In this document: positions 1-12,249 of the stretch, one piece after another
Layout of the letters: each line of letters starts with the position of its first letter
Position numbering within the stretch: position 1 is the stretch's first letter
From: Synanceia verrucosa
Lineage: Eukaryota; Chordata; Actinopteri; Perciformes; Synanceiidae
Direction of reading: 5' to 3'
Length of the DNA stretch: 64,000 nucleotides
NCBI GenBank assembly: GCA_029721515.1
Contig: CM056558.1
Coordinates: 14,725,240-14,789,239 of the forward strand
Notes under the pieces: generated by a model
Databases searched by the model: none
What the model saw: the letters and a program-made list of their open reading frames with translations, nothing else
What the model was told of the DNA's origin: nothing
Position numbers and translations under genes: made by a program

Positions 1-880
1 GAAATGAACCAGTCAATTTTTAGAAGAATAATATAGGAATGCCAAACTGAAATTACACTCAGCAGTTATGGAATGTTCAATGATGTAGTGATACAAAAGA
101 AAATTAAATGCTGTGAACTTTTTCTTCAATTAATGAATTGATTAGACTACAAATATGACTACGTTGTTAATAGTGGCCCATGGTGACCTGTTCAGATCCA
201 AAACACAAACACACTTAATCCATATTCAGCCAGCAAATCATCACATTTAAGAGTCTGGAAGCAGCAGTGTTCTGCTTCATAAGCTTGTGCTTCATAACTA
301 ATATATTACTGACTTATGCAATCAATCAGTTATTAAAATAGTCAATAGTAGTGAGTATTAGTCTGTTGATCACCTAATTATTTGAAATCTAAATCACAAT
401 GAGTTACATAAAATGCACATCACATGGAAGAATAAGCATAGCCTGTCTATTAATTGATCAATACTTCTAAGTCAAGAAAAACAAACGGGCCACGTGTTCA
501 TGTATTTTTACTATAGATAAAAACAATAACAACATCTTTCTGTCCAAGGTAATGATATAAGAGTAAAAAGTGAGGTTATGGCACAGTAGTGCGCACTGTC
601 ATCCTCTATGAACACTGGGGGACTGCTGAGGTTTAGTTTGAGTGTAAATGTTTACTCTCCTGTTTAGTTAAACTCGCGTTTGTGATGGATGTGATTGTTC
701 ATGTTGAATTTGGAGGTAAACTTAGAGAAAGAGTCTCCTCCTCCTCTGGCTGCTTTATTTGCTCCATATGGTGCTGGACATGGTACCTAGCAAAGAAAAA
801 AAAACTCGTTTGTGGGCGGAGGGAAATCCTAGTATTTTGTCCGTCCTGAAATTTGATTCAGAAGTTCAGGATCCTGGAAG
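1..880. other. AT-rich intergenic sequence without a recognised gene
   Basis: No coding exon, RNA gene or clear repeat could be recognised here. The stretch is AT-rich until about 640, where it becomes more mixed in composition ahead of the putative noncoding exon ending at 979. Part of it may be the upstream regulatory region of the tmem79-like gene, but no specific promoter element stands out. Confidence 0.5.
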
Positions 881-899
881 ACAAAAAGCAAACGGAGGG

Positions 900-979
900 G
901 GAGGGAAGAGAGGCAGAGAAGGACGGTTTTAACTGCGACAAGCGTAAACTCACCAAATACGCTGCAACCTCCGACTAAA
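900..979 (+). other. Putative noncoding first exon of the tmem79-like gene
   Basis: A GC-richer stretch ends in the strong consensus donor GTAAGT at 980-985. The first coding exon of tmem79 is preceded by a classical acceptor, a pyrimidine run ending CTCTCAG at 3780, only 11 bases before its ATG. That exon therefore should be spliced from an upstream leader exon, and this donor is the best candidate I see. The exon start is a guess, and the link is inferred from splice signals only. Confidence 0.35.
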
Positions 980-2070
980 GTAAGTCCCTTTATACGCAGC
1001 ATGCTTCTAATTGAATAAAATGTCTAGACTGGCCTTTCATGGAGCTAAATGAAGTCCCATGTGTGTCTGAAATGTGACTGCTATCTGTTATAATTGCTGC
1101 TGAATGGCCACATAATATAAGGTTTCAGCGCTGCTATTTGAGAAAGACGTGTGTCCTTTACGCGCGTATCCAGCGGGCGCCTTTTATTTATTTATCACTT
1201 AATTCCTGCACCGTCTTTACTAAACCACCCAAGACCATAGTTTTACTGGCTTTGTGGAGGAGGAATTGTAAAAAAAAAATTGTCGCTCAGCAGCCCGCTC
1301 ATTTCCACCTCCAGCTCTGATAATAACCACAGAGATTTATTCCCCTCCGACCCAAAAGCCAGACGAGTCCTAATTTGCGCTCTATACATGGTAAAGTCCC
1401 CATTTGTTTGGAGAAACATCCCTCGCCGCAGATTTTGCGTGCTGATTCTGCGCCACGGTTGGATGTGCGCCAAAAACACCCAGAGGAAAAACGCTCCAAA
1501 CTCAGTCTGCAGATGTTAATGAAAACCTCTGAAGTTCACCAAGCAGCTCAAATAACTGCAGACCAACAAAGGCGCGTGATTTGTGTTATTTAACAGCCAC
1601 CTGGCAGAGCCTTCTTTTTTTTCCAAATCATCACACTAGTAGTGAAAAGTGCAAGTAAGAAGCGACAGACAGTAAAGTAAGCAGCAGTACTATAAAATAA
1701 ATAAAAAAAAAAAACTTTTTATTGTTTAGGATATCATCTGTCAGTGCTGTTTTTTGTGTTCCTGTTTGGTAATGGTGTATCATATTTTATAAATGTATAA
1801 ATTGATCACTTGGTTATTCACCTACAGCTGTCAAATAGGCCTACATCTAGTGCAGTAGAACTGTAAAGTAGCATAAAATGGAAATACTTAAGAAATGCAA
1901 GTACCTACTGGATACTGAGTTATCTCCTTTATTAAATGTAATTCAAGGTATTTTATAAAAAATCGCTCAGTAATTAAGTAATTAATTAGTCATTAATGTT
2001 CACTGTATTTGCTGCCTTTAGTTGTCTGATCATCCTGTCTGTAGCACTCAACAAATGAATAGATGGATAG

Positions 2071-2300
2071 CAATAGAATGCAATTAGTTTATTGATCCAA
2101 CCTGGGAAATTATTTTGCAGCAACAGCAAAAAGCAATATGAAAAACAGAAAAAAACCCAATATAAAACAGAAAAGCATTACTATTTACAGTATAAAGTAT
2201 AAGAAGAGCAAAAAGTATCAACATGTATACACAGATAAATAATTATGACCCATGGTAAAATATTTATGGCGCAAATGAACAGTGAGGTGCAGTGAACTGT
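2071..2300. repeat. Old interspersed repeat fragment resembling a teleost LINE/SINE 3' end
   Basis: The phrase TTTATTGATCCAACCTGGGA followed by an A-rich CAGCAACAGCAAAAAGC stretch matches a very common dispersed repeat tail in fish genomes. It lies in the putative first intron of the tmem79-like gene. The call rests on remembered similarity; the edges are approximate and the family name is uncertain. Confidence 0.4.
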
Positions 2301-3791
2301 AGATGTGTAAGGTGTTATAACATAAGGATAAGGACTTGACAGGAAAGATTTCCTGTGTAAAGATTTTCTGTATCGACAGTCGATTAGTCAATTAAACCTT
2401 CCTTTTGGTCTTACTCAATTCAGATTTCTTCAGTCGTTTAGTTGGCTTTTTTTTTTTGCAGTTTTCATCCTGAATTACTGTTTTCAGTAACACAAGCTCT
2501 ATACAGGTGTTTTTGGGTGACTCTTTTTCTTTTTCGACTTATCTTGACTAGGAATTTCAGATACCTTCACCTCTCCAAGCCTCTAAACATGTTTATATAA
2601 TAAGTGAAATACTGGATACTTTAGACCTTTTTAAGCCTCTTGAAATCCTGGAAGACAAAGATCGTTGCTCACAACCACATGACCGTACTGAGGTCATAAC
2701 CTGAGGCATCACCAGCTGTAAAGAATGGGAACCGCTGTGCTAAAATATTGCTCCATCACAGAGCTGCACACAGGTTCATAGCTGCAGATTTTAGAAATAT
2801 CGAGGTCATAGATTTCAGGTATTTAATTCATATTAATCAAAAAATGGGTAATGAACCTCAGTAGGAATCAACCTAAATGTATCTGCACCATCAAGTATCA
2901 AAACAGAACAAGTATGTAAAGCTTGGCCATGAAAAAAAAGTAATGCCGATTAATGTAGCAGTTTGACACATTTTGTTAAAGAAATAGTTGGTTGGTTTCT
3001 CGTTAAAAGATTTATATTATTATTTTTCTTGTATTTTATCAGTTAGTGGTATCGAACTTAACTTTCCCCAGTACTTCTCAATTCAATTGTTAAACATAGA
3101 GTCCAAACACAGAGAGATGAGCCGGCATCACCCAGCACAAATACATTTAACTGGTGAATGTAAAGTCCCTCCAGGTTGTTAGGCATGAATACAGAGGACG
3201 TGATGCCTGTGAGATTTCACGTTTCAGTCCCGTATGTGTTGTATCTTTTATCTTCTTATGTGGAAAAAAGTTGCACGTTTCAAGAAAACTACAAACTTAA
3301 ATAGCAATTGGAACCCACAGAGGAAGGCAAGCTCTGACTTCTTGTCTCCAACCACAGATGTATCAACACTGATTTCCTTTATCCCCCCCCCCAAAAAAAG
3401 TCCTTTTCCTCACATGACTGGTTTGACATCACTCAACATAAAGCCTCAGTAAAGGATTTACATGAATAATTTAGAGGGTAAATGCTCCCTTTGTTAATAA
3501 AAAGTGATACAACTGAAGAGTGATTTTTTTAAAATCAGAAGTTACATCATGAGAACATTTTTTGCTGCTTTTTTAAATGGGTTTATGGTGATGTGGCATC
3601 AGATGCATGAAAGACAGTGACTCCATTTAATAAAAAGGAAAACACATTTTTGAAAACACATTTTTGAAAACACATTTTGGATTTGGTTTGTCCGACCTGA
3701 CGAGGAGGACGGAGGAGGTTTCACTGTGTGTGTCCCTGGTTTGGTGTTTTCAACTGGTTTTGTCCTCCTGCTCCTCTCAGACTTTGTGACT

Positions 3792-6700
3792 ATGAGCGCC
3801 TCGGGGCTTCAGGCCACAAACCGGCAGAATGTGAAGGAGCTTGACAGCATGAAGGAGTCCATCAGCGACATCATCAACCAGCTCCAGGACATCGACCCAA
3901 CCAGGCTCTCCTTCTCCCCTTTCCTGGACTTGGACACTCAGATCTCCTTGGCGCCGGTGTCAGACAGTCCCGAGTCCTCGGTGGAGGAGCTGCACTCGTC
4001 CTCCCACTCTGTCTCTGGCTCCCAGCGCTCCCTTGAACCGCCACCAGCAGCCAGTCAGCCAAGGAGTGAGTTATGACTGTTGTTTTTTTTTTTTACTGTC
4101 TGTCTGATGAAGCTGCAGGATTTGAGGGGAGGCCCGGGCAGATTAATAAAGGCTGAGAGAGTCTGATTAAAGCAGAGCAACAGTTAACCATAATAAAATT
4201 GTTTTTAAGATTTAGCAGATGTGTTTATTCACCTGCAGGAGCTCTGGACTAAATCAATACTAATGCCTTGCATACAAGTTTTTAAGGTTGACATTTCTTG
4301 TTTGTAGTGTTGATGAAAAGCATTTTTGACTTTCAATTTTGTTTAATTGGTATTAGTTGAATCCAATAAGTTACAGCCAGACATCTAACCATCAGCTTTA
4401 GAATCAGGCAGGTTCATTTGTCTCCCTGAAAATAAATGGCTTTGTTTTCTTATATAACTCAGGTGAGATTGAAGACTTCATGTTTTATTGCTCATTATAT
4501 GATGACCTAAGAACTGCACGTTTTAGTAAAATTCCCCACCTGAATTCTTCTGGATGGAATATTCTGTTTTTTGCTAAAAAGTTATGTACTTGTTTGACAA
4601 ATATTTCACCACTACAACAGCAATTGTGGTGTCTTGTAAGTCCATGTAGACCAGGCATGTACATTATACATAACGGTACATATTAAGCAGCTCAGAAAAA
4701 TTTATGTCAAAACAGATATGAAACAAAGTTTAAGAAGTGTTTAGGGTTGAAATCTCCTTCTAGATCTAGAATGTGTTCTTCAAGCAATAAATTATTTTGG
4801 ATGTTGATATGATGGTCAGTGAAAAAACCTCTGTAGATGTTTCTGTTTCTGTACATTACCTCCAGATGTGTGATAGAAAGTGAATGACTGATTATTTATA
4901 ATGTGATTATTAAAAAATAAGGTGACTATTCAACAAATTAACAAGATACCCAAAGCTGGATGATCAACAGGCCTGGTTCGCTGGATCTCAAAAGCCCATA
5001 ATGGTCTAGTTTCAGGACTGTCGTTATGTCTTTAGTAGGGCTGTTGACTTAAACATGTTATTGTGATTAATCGGCGTTAACGCTAACTTGCGCTATGGTA
5101 ACTCTACTTGGACTGCCTGAAATGCGTTGCCATGTGCTGGCAGGTCATGAAGCAGAACTCCATTCAAAAAAATCAAGGAAACTAACAACACAGTCGTAAC
5201 TAATGATCAAACATGCTGACATTACATTGTAATATTCCTGCATAGGAGTACTAATTGGTGTCTGTGTTTGCTGTAGCTGTGAGAGTAAACACACAGAGGG
5301 CGGGGGTCAGTAGGGGCCCAACAGCAGTCTTTGGCCCTGAGGCCTCCTAATTGGTTAATCCAGCCATGTGCCCACCCCTCCAAAATGTTACATGACACCC
5401 AGGCCTGACATGCAGGAAGGGAATGGTTGATTAGTGTTGTCTGTGGTTGATTGCTCTCAGTATCTGGTTTTAAAATGTGCTCTGGTTTGAACAGGTTCTG
5501 CTCCCTGCCACCAGCAGCCCAGCAACGACCTCCCAGAGGAGCTGCAAGCAGCTCAGACAGAAGAGGGAGAGCTGGATCAAACTCTTTCCAGTCTGATCAT
5601 CACGGCACACAGTTTGGACACCGCCACGGAAAACTGCATCAGCTTTCCAACCCCGGCCTCTCAGGGAGACATTCCCAACGGCACGGACACGCCGAGATGG
5701 AGTCCAGAATCCACCAATTTGGACTGCACCGCGGACGAGGGTCGGCCACTGATAGGCCCTCCGCCGGTGAACGTGGAGCTGACTGTGTGGAGCTCAGAGG
5801 GGCGGGGAGAGACTTGTGAGGCCACAGAGGAGGCTTCAGATCGGGGACGATGCTGCTGCCGCTGCTGCCAGTGTAAATGCTGTCAGAGCGGACGAGTCCC
5901 TGCTTTCTTCTCAGTCCTGGCTTCTCTTCTGTGTGCAGCTGGGATCCTCTATGCACTCTATTTCTATGTCCCCATTAGACCCCCTGACTGCCCCGACATA
6001 ACCAGCCGTATCGTTTTCACCTTCTGCTGCTGCACGGTGGCGGCCATCCCCATCCTGCTCGGTGAGCTCCAAACACAACACCTGCACACTGACACTGGAA
6101 AACATCCATCCGTCCATCATCTACCGCTTATCCTCACATAGGGTCGTGGGGGGCTGGAGCCTATCCCAGCTGTCTTAGGGTGAAAGGTAGGGTACACCCT
6201 AGACAAGTCACCAGTTCATTGCAGGGCACATAGAGACAGACAACCACTCACACTCACATTCACACCTACGGTCAATTTAAATTAGCCAATTAACCTAATC
6301 TCCATGCATGTTTTTGGATGGTGGGAGGAAGCCAGAGTACCCAGAGAGAACCCACGCAGACACGGGGAGAACATGCAAACTCCACACAGAAACCCGGTAC
6401 CTTCTTGTTGTGAGGCAACAGTGCTAACCACTACACCACCGTGCCGCACCGCTGAAAAACAAATAACAGATAAAGATTAAGAGAGGATTTGGTTTGTCTG
6501 GCCGCCTTGTCTTGGAATGTTTCAATGTCACTTGTCCCCTTTAATTTCATGCACTTTCAACCTCAGTGCAGCAGACGTTTCCCCAGGCCTCTGGAGAGAA
6601 GCATAATTTCCTTCTCCTGCTCATAGCTTTAAATGGAAACAACAATAAGAGGTTGGCCACGTCTCTCATCTCCCAGGCTGTGGCCCTAATTGTTTCAGAA

Positions 6701-9700
6701 TATTTTAATCGTTTTCCAACATGGGCGATCAGAAATGAGAGGGCAGGTGGCAAAAACATCCAAACTGAAGCCTGTCCAGACCATTTTCCTTTCACCTATT
6801 TGTCAAACTGATGACAGTGACGAGTATTTGCATGAAGGCCCTTCTGCTGGCAGTTGCTGTATTCAAATGAAGATATTATAATGACAAAGTGTGCTGTCAG
6901 CTAGGAGTTGCTGGTGGAAAGATGGCCATGATTCAAGATGCTAACTGACTTGTTGCTCTTTGGTCCCTCGCAGCGATGCTCCTGGGTGCAATGTGTCAGT
7001 TCTGCACAGGCTCCTTCAGTCTGCAGGAGTCTTTTCCCAGGAGGATGTCGGTGCATCAGCTGTTTGTCACAGCATCCTTGGAACAGTTACTCCTCTACGT
7101 CCTCAACCTTGTTGTTATGGCTGCTTTGCTGCCTCAAGACCAGCTGAAGTTGGTGCCTATACTAGTCGTCATGTTCATCTTGGGAAGGTGAGGCTCAAAC
7201 ATGCACCAAAGGGTTCGATGAAGGATGAAAGATGTTTTATTCTGGTCTCTGTAACATACACTATATTACCAAAAGTATTCGCTCACCTGCCTTGACTCGC
7301 ATATGAACTTAAGTGACATCCCATTCCTAATCCATAGGGTTCAATATGACATTGGTCCACCCTTTGCAGCTATAACAGCTTCAACTCTTCTGGGAAGGCT
7401 GTCCACAAGGTTTAGGAGTGTGTTTATGGGAATTTTTGACCATTCTTCCAGAAGTGTATTTGTGAGGTCACACACTGATGTTGGATGAGAAGGCCTGGCT
7501 CTCAGTCTCTGCTCTAATTCATCCTAAAGGTGTTCTATCAGGTTGAGGTCAGGACTCTGTGCAGGCCAGTCAAGTTCATCCACACCAGACTCTGTCATCC
7601 ATGTCTTTATGGACCTTGTTTTGTGCACTGGTGCACAGTCATGTTGGAAGAGGAAGGGGCCAGCTCCAAACTGTTCCCACAAAGTTGGGAGCATGGAATT
7701 GTCCAAAATGTCTTGGTATGCTGAAGCATTCAGAGTTCCTTTCACTGGAACTAAGGGGCCAAGCCCAGCTCCTGAAAAACAACCCCACACCATAATCCCC
7801 CCTCCACCAAACTTTACACTTGGCACAATGTAGTGTGATAAGTATTGTTCCCCTGGCAACCGCCAAACCCAGACTCATCCATCAGATTACCAGATGGAGA
7901 AGTGTGATTCGTCACTCCAAAGAACGTGTCTCCACTGCTCTAGAGTCCAGTGGTGGCGTGCTTTACACCACTGCATCCGACGCTTTGCATTGCACTTGGT
8001 GATGTATGGCTTGGATGCAGCTGCTCGGCCATGGAAACCCATTCCATGAAGCTCTCTGTGCACTGTTCTTGAGCTAATCTGAAGGCCACATGAAGTTTGG
8101 AGGTCTGTAGCGATTGACTCTGCAGAAAGTTGGTGACCTCTTCGCACTATGCACCTCAGCATCCGCTGACGCCGTAACGTCAGTTTACGTGGCCTTCCAC
8201 TTCATGGCTGAGTTGCTGTCGTTCCCAAACAGTTCCACGTTCTTATAATACAGCTGACAGTTGACTGTGGAATATTTAGGAGTGAGGAAATTTCACGACT
8301 GGATTTGTTGCACAGGTGGCATCCTATCACAGTTCCACGCTGGAATTCACTGAGCTCCTGAGAGCGACCCATTCTTTCACAAATGTTTGTAAAAGCAGTC
8401 TGCATGTCTAGGTGCTTGATTTTATACACCTGTGGCCATGGAAGTGATTGGAACACCTGATTCAGATTATTTGGATGGGTGAGTGAATACTTTTGGCAAT
8501 GTAGTGAACATTCAACACGGATCACATCAATTCACAATAAAGACAACTCTGATTTGTCAAGACAAAACTGGTCACAGAGCAGACTATTTTAAGGATTTAT
8601 TATGTAGAGTAAAATAATGCAGCTGCAAGACTTAAGAGTCTACAGAGATGCTGGACACAGCAGTGCCATTGAGCTAAATGCTAATATCTGGCTAATATTT
8701 GATCAATAAAGTTATTGAGATGGGCTCAATTGTCTGAATCAAATTTCATAGCGTAGCATGCAATGAACATTTTGCTCAAAAGTTAATGTTACTATCACTT
8801 GTAATGGAGTCATATTTAGTTGTTATATTGGTATTTTGACTTAAAGGGACAGTGTGTCAGATTTGGCGGCATCTAGTGGTGTGTTAGCAGATTGCAACCA
8901 ACTGAATACTCCAGCACTCACTCCTCCCTTTTGGCAGCAGCGTGAGCCACCAAGTGCAAAACCATGGTAAGGCTGTTCAGCTAGCTCAGAAGCCATCCTA
9001 CCATAATAACACAACTTTAGGAGATGTCTGTGTGGGTTCTCATTTCTGTCATCCAGGTCGAGGTAAGAGCAAAAAAAGCAAAAAATAGTCTGGATTTGTT
9101 GAGGTTTGTTGACCCAAGTCAATTTTATTTGTATAGCCCAATATCACACATTACAAATTTGCCTCAGAGTGCTCTACAGTGTGTACAATATCAAGGTTTA
9201 GCACTCTGCAGCTCACGTTACGGCAATTTCACAAGAGTGCTGGAGAACTAGGGTGGCCTTTAGGTAAGGTGAAAATGTGAAATGCTCTGTCTAGTGCCAT
9301 TTGGTTTGTCCTTTCTGGGCTACTGTAGAAACATAGTGGGGCAGCATGGCTGACTAAAGATGACTCACTGCCTATGAAGGACTCATTCATGCTAATACAA
9401 AATGCAACAATTCTTAGTTTCAAGTGATAATGCACAAATGAAAACATGGTTTTAAACATTGTATTCCATTTGGACAAATAGATTGCCGAAATGTGACACA
9501 CTGCTCTTTTAAAGGAGCACTATCCTCTGTACTGTATGTGGTGCTGAAGACCAAATCCAACACATGCCGTGGTTCCTCCAGTGTGACTGATATCAGCTTT
9601 TCTCAGTTTGAGGGTTATAGACATGACTGTGTTAGCCAAATACTCACTGCCTTGATAACTAGCTACATACAGGCCACAGAGAGATGTGCTGAGGGTCAAC

Positions 9701-10379
9701 ACTAACTTTATCTCTGTTGATCCACATTGTCCGCTTATTTCCATGGCTGCAGTAGGCTGTGATTCCATATCAAAATGGGCAGAGGATGGATTCACATCAA
9801 CCCAAAACAAAACACAGGTTTTACATCAGAATGGAAATTTCAAAGCAAAACATAGTGGCTGTATCATTGTTGGTGGAGATGCCGGGATTCAACGTGTTTC
9901 CTTAATCTCTGATGACTTACTGTGGTCATTTTTATCATTTATTATACTGAATATATTACATATACATCGCCCTTTAAAATGGTTTTATTTGGCTACTTCT
10001 TTCATCACTGCTGGAGGAGTTGAACTCCATCAAAAAAAAAAACACCATCAGGGATGTTGTGAGTGTTTATCACTGAAGTTTGAGCTTGATCTGGTTTCCT
10101 GTTTTGTGTTTAATTCCCTGCAGGCTTGTTTACTGGGTCAGCCTGAACGTGTGCAGCTCCTGGCGAGGCTTCGGCTCTGGCCTGACCTTCTTCCCGCTCC
10201 TCGCCGTGGTGGCTCTCAATCTGTTCCTCATGTACACCCTGAATCTCAAAGAGCCACTTTTTGTCTCTCAGGACGTCCTCTATAATCAGGTCACCCCCTC
10301 TTCCTGGTCAGAGGAGACATCACAGAGCCCAAGTGGCAAACCAGACATCCTACCCACAGACATCCTGGATGCTCAGTGA
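3792..10379 (+). CDS. tmem79: TMEM79 (mattrin)-like five-pass membrane protein, four coding exons
   Basis: Coding exons are 3792-4065, 5495-6061, 6974-7187 and 10124-10379, giving 436 residues with splice phases 1, 1 and 2 that all join in frame. The cytosolic N-terminus (1-225) is acidic and Ser/Pro-rich and ends in a cysteine cluster (about 211-221, CCCRCCQCKCC). Five hydrophobic segments follow at roughly 226-251, 264-290, 311-333, 340-360 and 368-391. Signature stretches shared with human TMEM79 are LPQDQLKLVP (about 333-342), the R-L-V-Y-W junction (352-356), and WRGFGSGLTFFPLL (about 365-378). The family carries a MAPEG-like membrane domain; mammalian mattrin acts in the trans-Golgi/lamellar granule system of keratinocytes and affects barrier function. 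The fish role is not evident from sequence. Human TMEM79 is 394 aa; the extra length is in the poorly conserved N-terminus. The ATG at 3792 lies 11 bases after an excellent acceptor. Introns 2 and 3 carry transposons but coding exons are intact. Teleosts may have two paralogues; which one this is cannot be decided here. Confidence 0.9.
6104..6451 (-). repeat. tRNA-headed SINE (copy 1) in tmem79 intron 2
   Basis: Read on the minus strand the element starts with a tRNA-like region (a box A-like TGGTTAGCACTGT at its head). It continues through a body with GGAGTTTGCATGTTCTCCCC and ends in a (GGAT)n-type tail. It is flanked by an imperfect 9-bp target duplication, CTGGAAAAC at 6095-6103 and CTGAAAAAC at 6452-6460. 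Three further copies lie at 11516, 30708 and 33230. Confidence 0.75.
7259..8506 (-). mobile_element. Decayed Tc1-like transposon in tmem79 intron 3, antisense to the gene
   Basis: Terminal inverted repeats of about 29 bp frame the element: CACTATATTACCAAAAGTAT at the left and the complement of ATACTTTTGGCAATGTAGTG at the right. The length of about 1.25 kb is typical for Tc1. The left flank is TA and the right flank reads AA, so the usual TA target duplication has mutated or the end is eroded. The transposase reads on the minus strand but is split over several frames. Confidence 0.9.
7524..8371 (-). pseudogene. Tc1-like DDE transposase, frameshifted
   Basis: The minus-strand reading begins with the Tc1 N-terminal helix-turn-helix (MGRSQELSEFQRG, ATG at 8371), which ends in TTATQP near 8202. 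It resumes in another frame at about 8162-7887 with LRCIVRRGHQLSAES and the first catalytic Asp in LWSDES, and shifts again to 7859-7524 with FQHDCAPVH (second Asp) and SPDLNLIEHL (the Glu region). The three blocks are in different frames and the C-terminus is broken by stops. The copy cannot encode an active enzyme. Confidence 0.88.
8841..9512. mobile_element. MITE-like non-autonomous DNA element with TTAAAGG-type ends, tmem79 intron 3
   Basis: The left end TTAAAGGGACAGTGTGTCAG and the complement of the right end, TTAAAAGAGCAGTGTGTCAC, form inverted repeats of about 28 bp. No transposase motif is visible inside. A second common fish repeat, with AATTTTATTTGTATAGCCCA, is embedded at about 9117-9200. 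The superfamily is not certain; hAT is possible. Confidence 0.65.
9117..9200. repeat. Common teleost dispersed repeat fragment nested in the MITE
   Basis: The string AATTTTATTTGTATAGCCCA followed by ATATCACACATTACAAATTT and TGCCTCAGAGTGCTCTACAG is a recurring fish dispersed-repeat end, recognised from memory. It sits inside the inverted-repeat element at 8841-9512, so it probably inserted after that element or was carried with it. Confidence 0.5.
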
Positions 10380-10804
10380 GGAGGCGAGCTGCTCTTTCTT
10401 CTTCCAAAGGAGGAGATCTTTTCCCAAAATAGGCCATTCCTGTGGTCTGCAGTTCAGCACAGCAATACACGCTGCCACTTTAACCTCCAAGTCTGATGGC
10501 TTAACTAGTATTTTTGCTCCTCCTATGCAGGACTTTTTTATTTGGATTCATGCTTATTATCTGAAATGCAAGAGCTCTTTGCCTGCTAGTGGCGGAGGAC
10601 GCCTTTGAACAATGCTGTAGTCTGAAAACATTTGTCCTTTTAAGCTATTCCAGTGCCTATATTTAATGTTAATGTTTTCCTTGTGTACTTAAAAGCTCCG
10701 CTATATATATGGCTGGATTTGGTTTGACCTAAAAAACCGCAAGCTGCATTTGTCAGACTTGTATTTTTATTCTATTATTTTGACTTGGTATATTATGAAG
10801 ACAG

Positions 10805-10810
10805 AATAAA
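10805..10810 (+). promoter_or_regulatory. AATAAA polyadenylation signal of the tmem79-like gene
   Basis: The canonical hexamer lies 426 bases after the stop codon, and no earlier AATAAA is seen in the 3' untranslated region. It predicts cleavage near 10825. Confidence 0.6.
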
Positions 10811-11386
10811 AGCCATTTATAAAAACGTCTTTATGTTGTTTCCATTCCCTCGCTGACTTTGACCAGTTCGACTGTGCAGCTATTCCTGGAGATACTGCAG
10901 TGTGTGTTTTCAGAGCTGGGGCTGTCATTATGTGATAACATGCTGTGGATGCTCTCTGGTTGCTCTCCATCTCCACCCTGCTGGCATCCTCACTGCTGCT
11001 GCTGCTGCTGCTGCTCAGCTTGTGGCACAAAATGAGGCCAAAACAAAAACAGGATGCTGCAGATGGCTGCATTTACTTCTTTTGACCAAACAGGATTTAA
11101 GAGCTTTTTAAATTAGCCCAATTAAAGGCAATTCATTTGTCAGTCAGCCTCAAATAGTCCATGACTAAAACCTTGTGTCTCTAATAAACTTGTTGCTTTC
11201 TTCGTGATATGAATCTTATTTTCCTACACACTTTTACCAATTTAATAACAGTATAAATTAGTTTGAAGTTTGACTCACAAGACCATCTAATTCATTCATG
11301 TTTCATTCATGTTAACCAGCATTCTTCCCTGTTAGAGATTACTGTTAAAACTGTCCTCAAAGTTAGGTAATTTAATGTAATTTTTT

Positions 11387-12247
11387 ACCTCCACCAAGGA
11401 GGTTATGTTTTCATCAGGGTTTCTTTGTTTATTTATTCGTTGGTTGTAAAATAACTCAAAAAGTTATGGACGGATTTTGATGAAATTTTCAGGATTGGTC
11501 AGAAGTGGCCTAACTTCCATCCATCCATTATCTACTGCTTATCCTCATAGGGTCGCGGGGAGCTGGAGCCTATCCCAGCTGTCTTAGGGTGAAAGGCAGG
11601 GTACACCCTGGACAAGTCTCCACCTCATCGCAGGACACATAGAGACAGACAACCACTCACACCTAGAGTCAATTTAAATTAGCCAATTAACCTAATCCCC
11701 ATGCATGTTTTTGGATGGTGGGAGGAAGTCAGAGTACCCGGAAAGACACTGAGAGAACATGCAAACTCCACACAGGAAGGCTTTGGGATTCAAACCCGGT
11801 ACCTTTTTGCTGTGAGGCGACAGTGCTAACCACTACACCACTGTGCCACCCTGGCCTAACTAAAACTGATTAATTTTTGGTGGTGATCAGATCCGATTCA
11901 AGGTCATCCAGGTCAAATGAAAGGTCAGGCCATAGTAATGTATGGGAGATTTCACATATTTCAGCCATCACTTAATTTGGTATATCAACTAATATAGGAA
12001 TCCAGAAGTCACAGATTTAGTTTGGTCAAGAACAGTAAAAGGTGAAGGTCACCAAGGTCAAATATGCGTTTTTAACCATAACTTCATGAAGGAGCTAGAG
12101 CATTGCAACTGGTCTTAAAATATCCGGAAAATAATTCTCAAATTATAATCTTACACATTCTTATGGTAAAATATTAATATTTTCCGTGATAATCGCGAAA
12201 AACTGCACAGAGACATAACCGCAGCAGAATGCTGCCTTGGCGGAGGT
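11387..12247. repeat. Inverted-repeat element (ACCTCCRCCAAGG ends) split by a SINE
   Basis: The left end ACCTCCACCAAGGAGGTTAT and the right end CCTTGGCGGAGGT form a 13-bp imperfect inverted repeat. The interior contains AAAAAGTTATGGACGGATTT, typical of a repeat family seen in many aquatic animal genomes. A SINE with a perfect 10-bp target duplication sits inside, so this element is older than that SINE insertion. Family assignment is from memory. Confidence 0.6.
11516..11851 (-). repeat. tRNA-headed SINE (copy 2), nested insertion
   Basis: The element is the same family as the copy at 6104, on the minus strand, with its tRNA-like head at the right and a GGAT-rich tail at the left. Perfect 10-bp target duplications TGGCCTAACT flank it at 11506-11515 and 11852-11861. 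This proves insertion by target-primed retrotransposition and dates it after the surrounding element. Confidence 0.85.
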
Positions 12248-12249
12248 CT

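Noticed and set aside
5451..5819. A 122-codon plus-strand frame over tmem79 exon 2.
   Set aside because: It is in the wrong frame; the correct frame joins exon 1 in phase and continues into the membrane segments.
7303..7833. Plus-strand open frames across the Tc1-like element.
   Set aside because: They are shadows of the minus-strand transposase.
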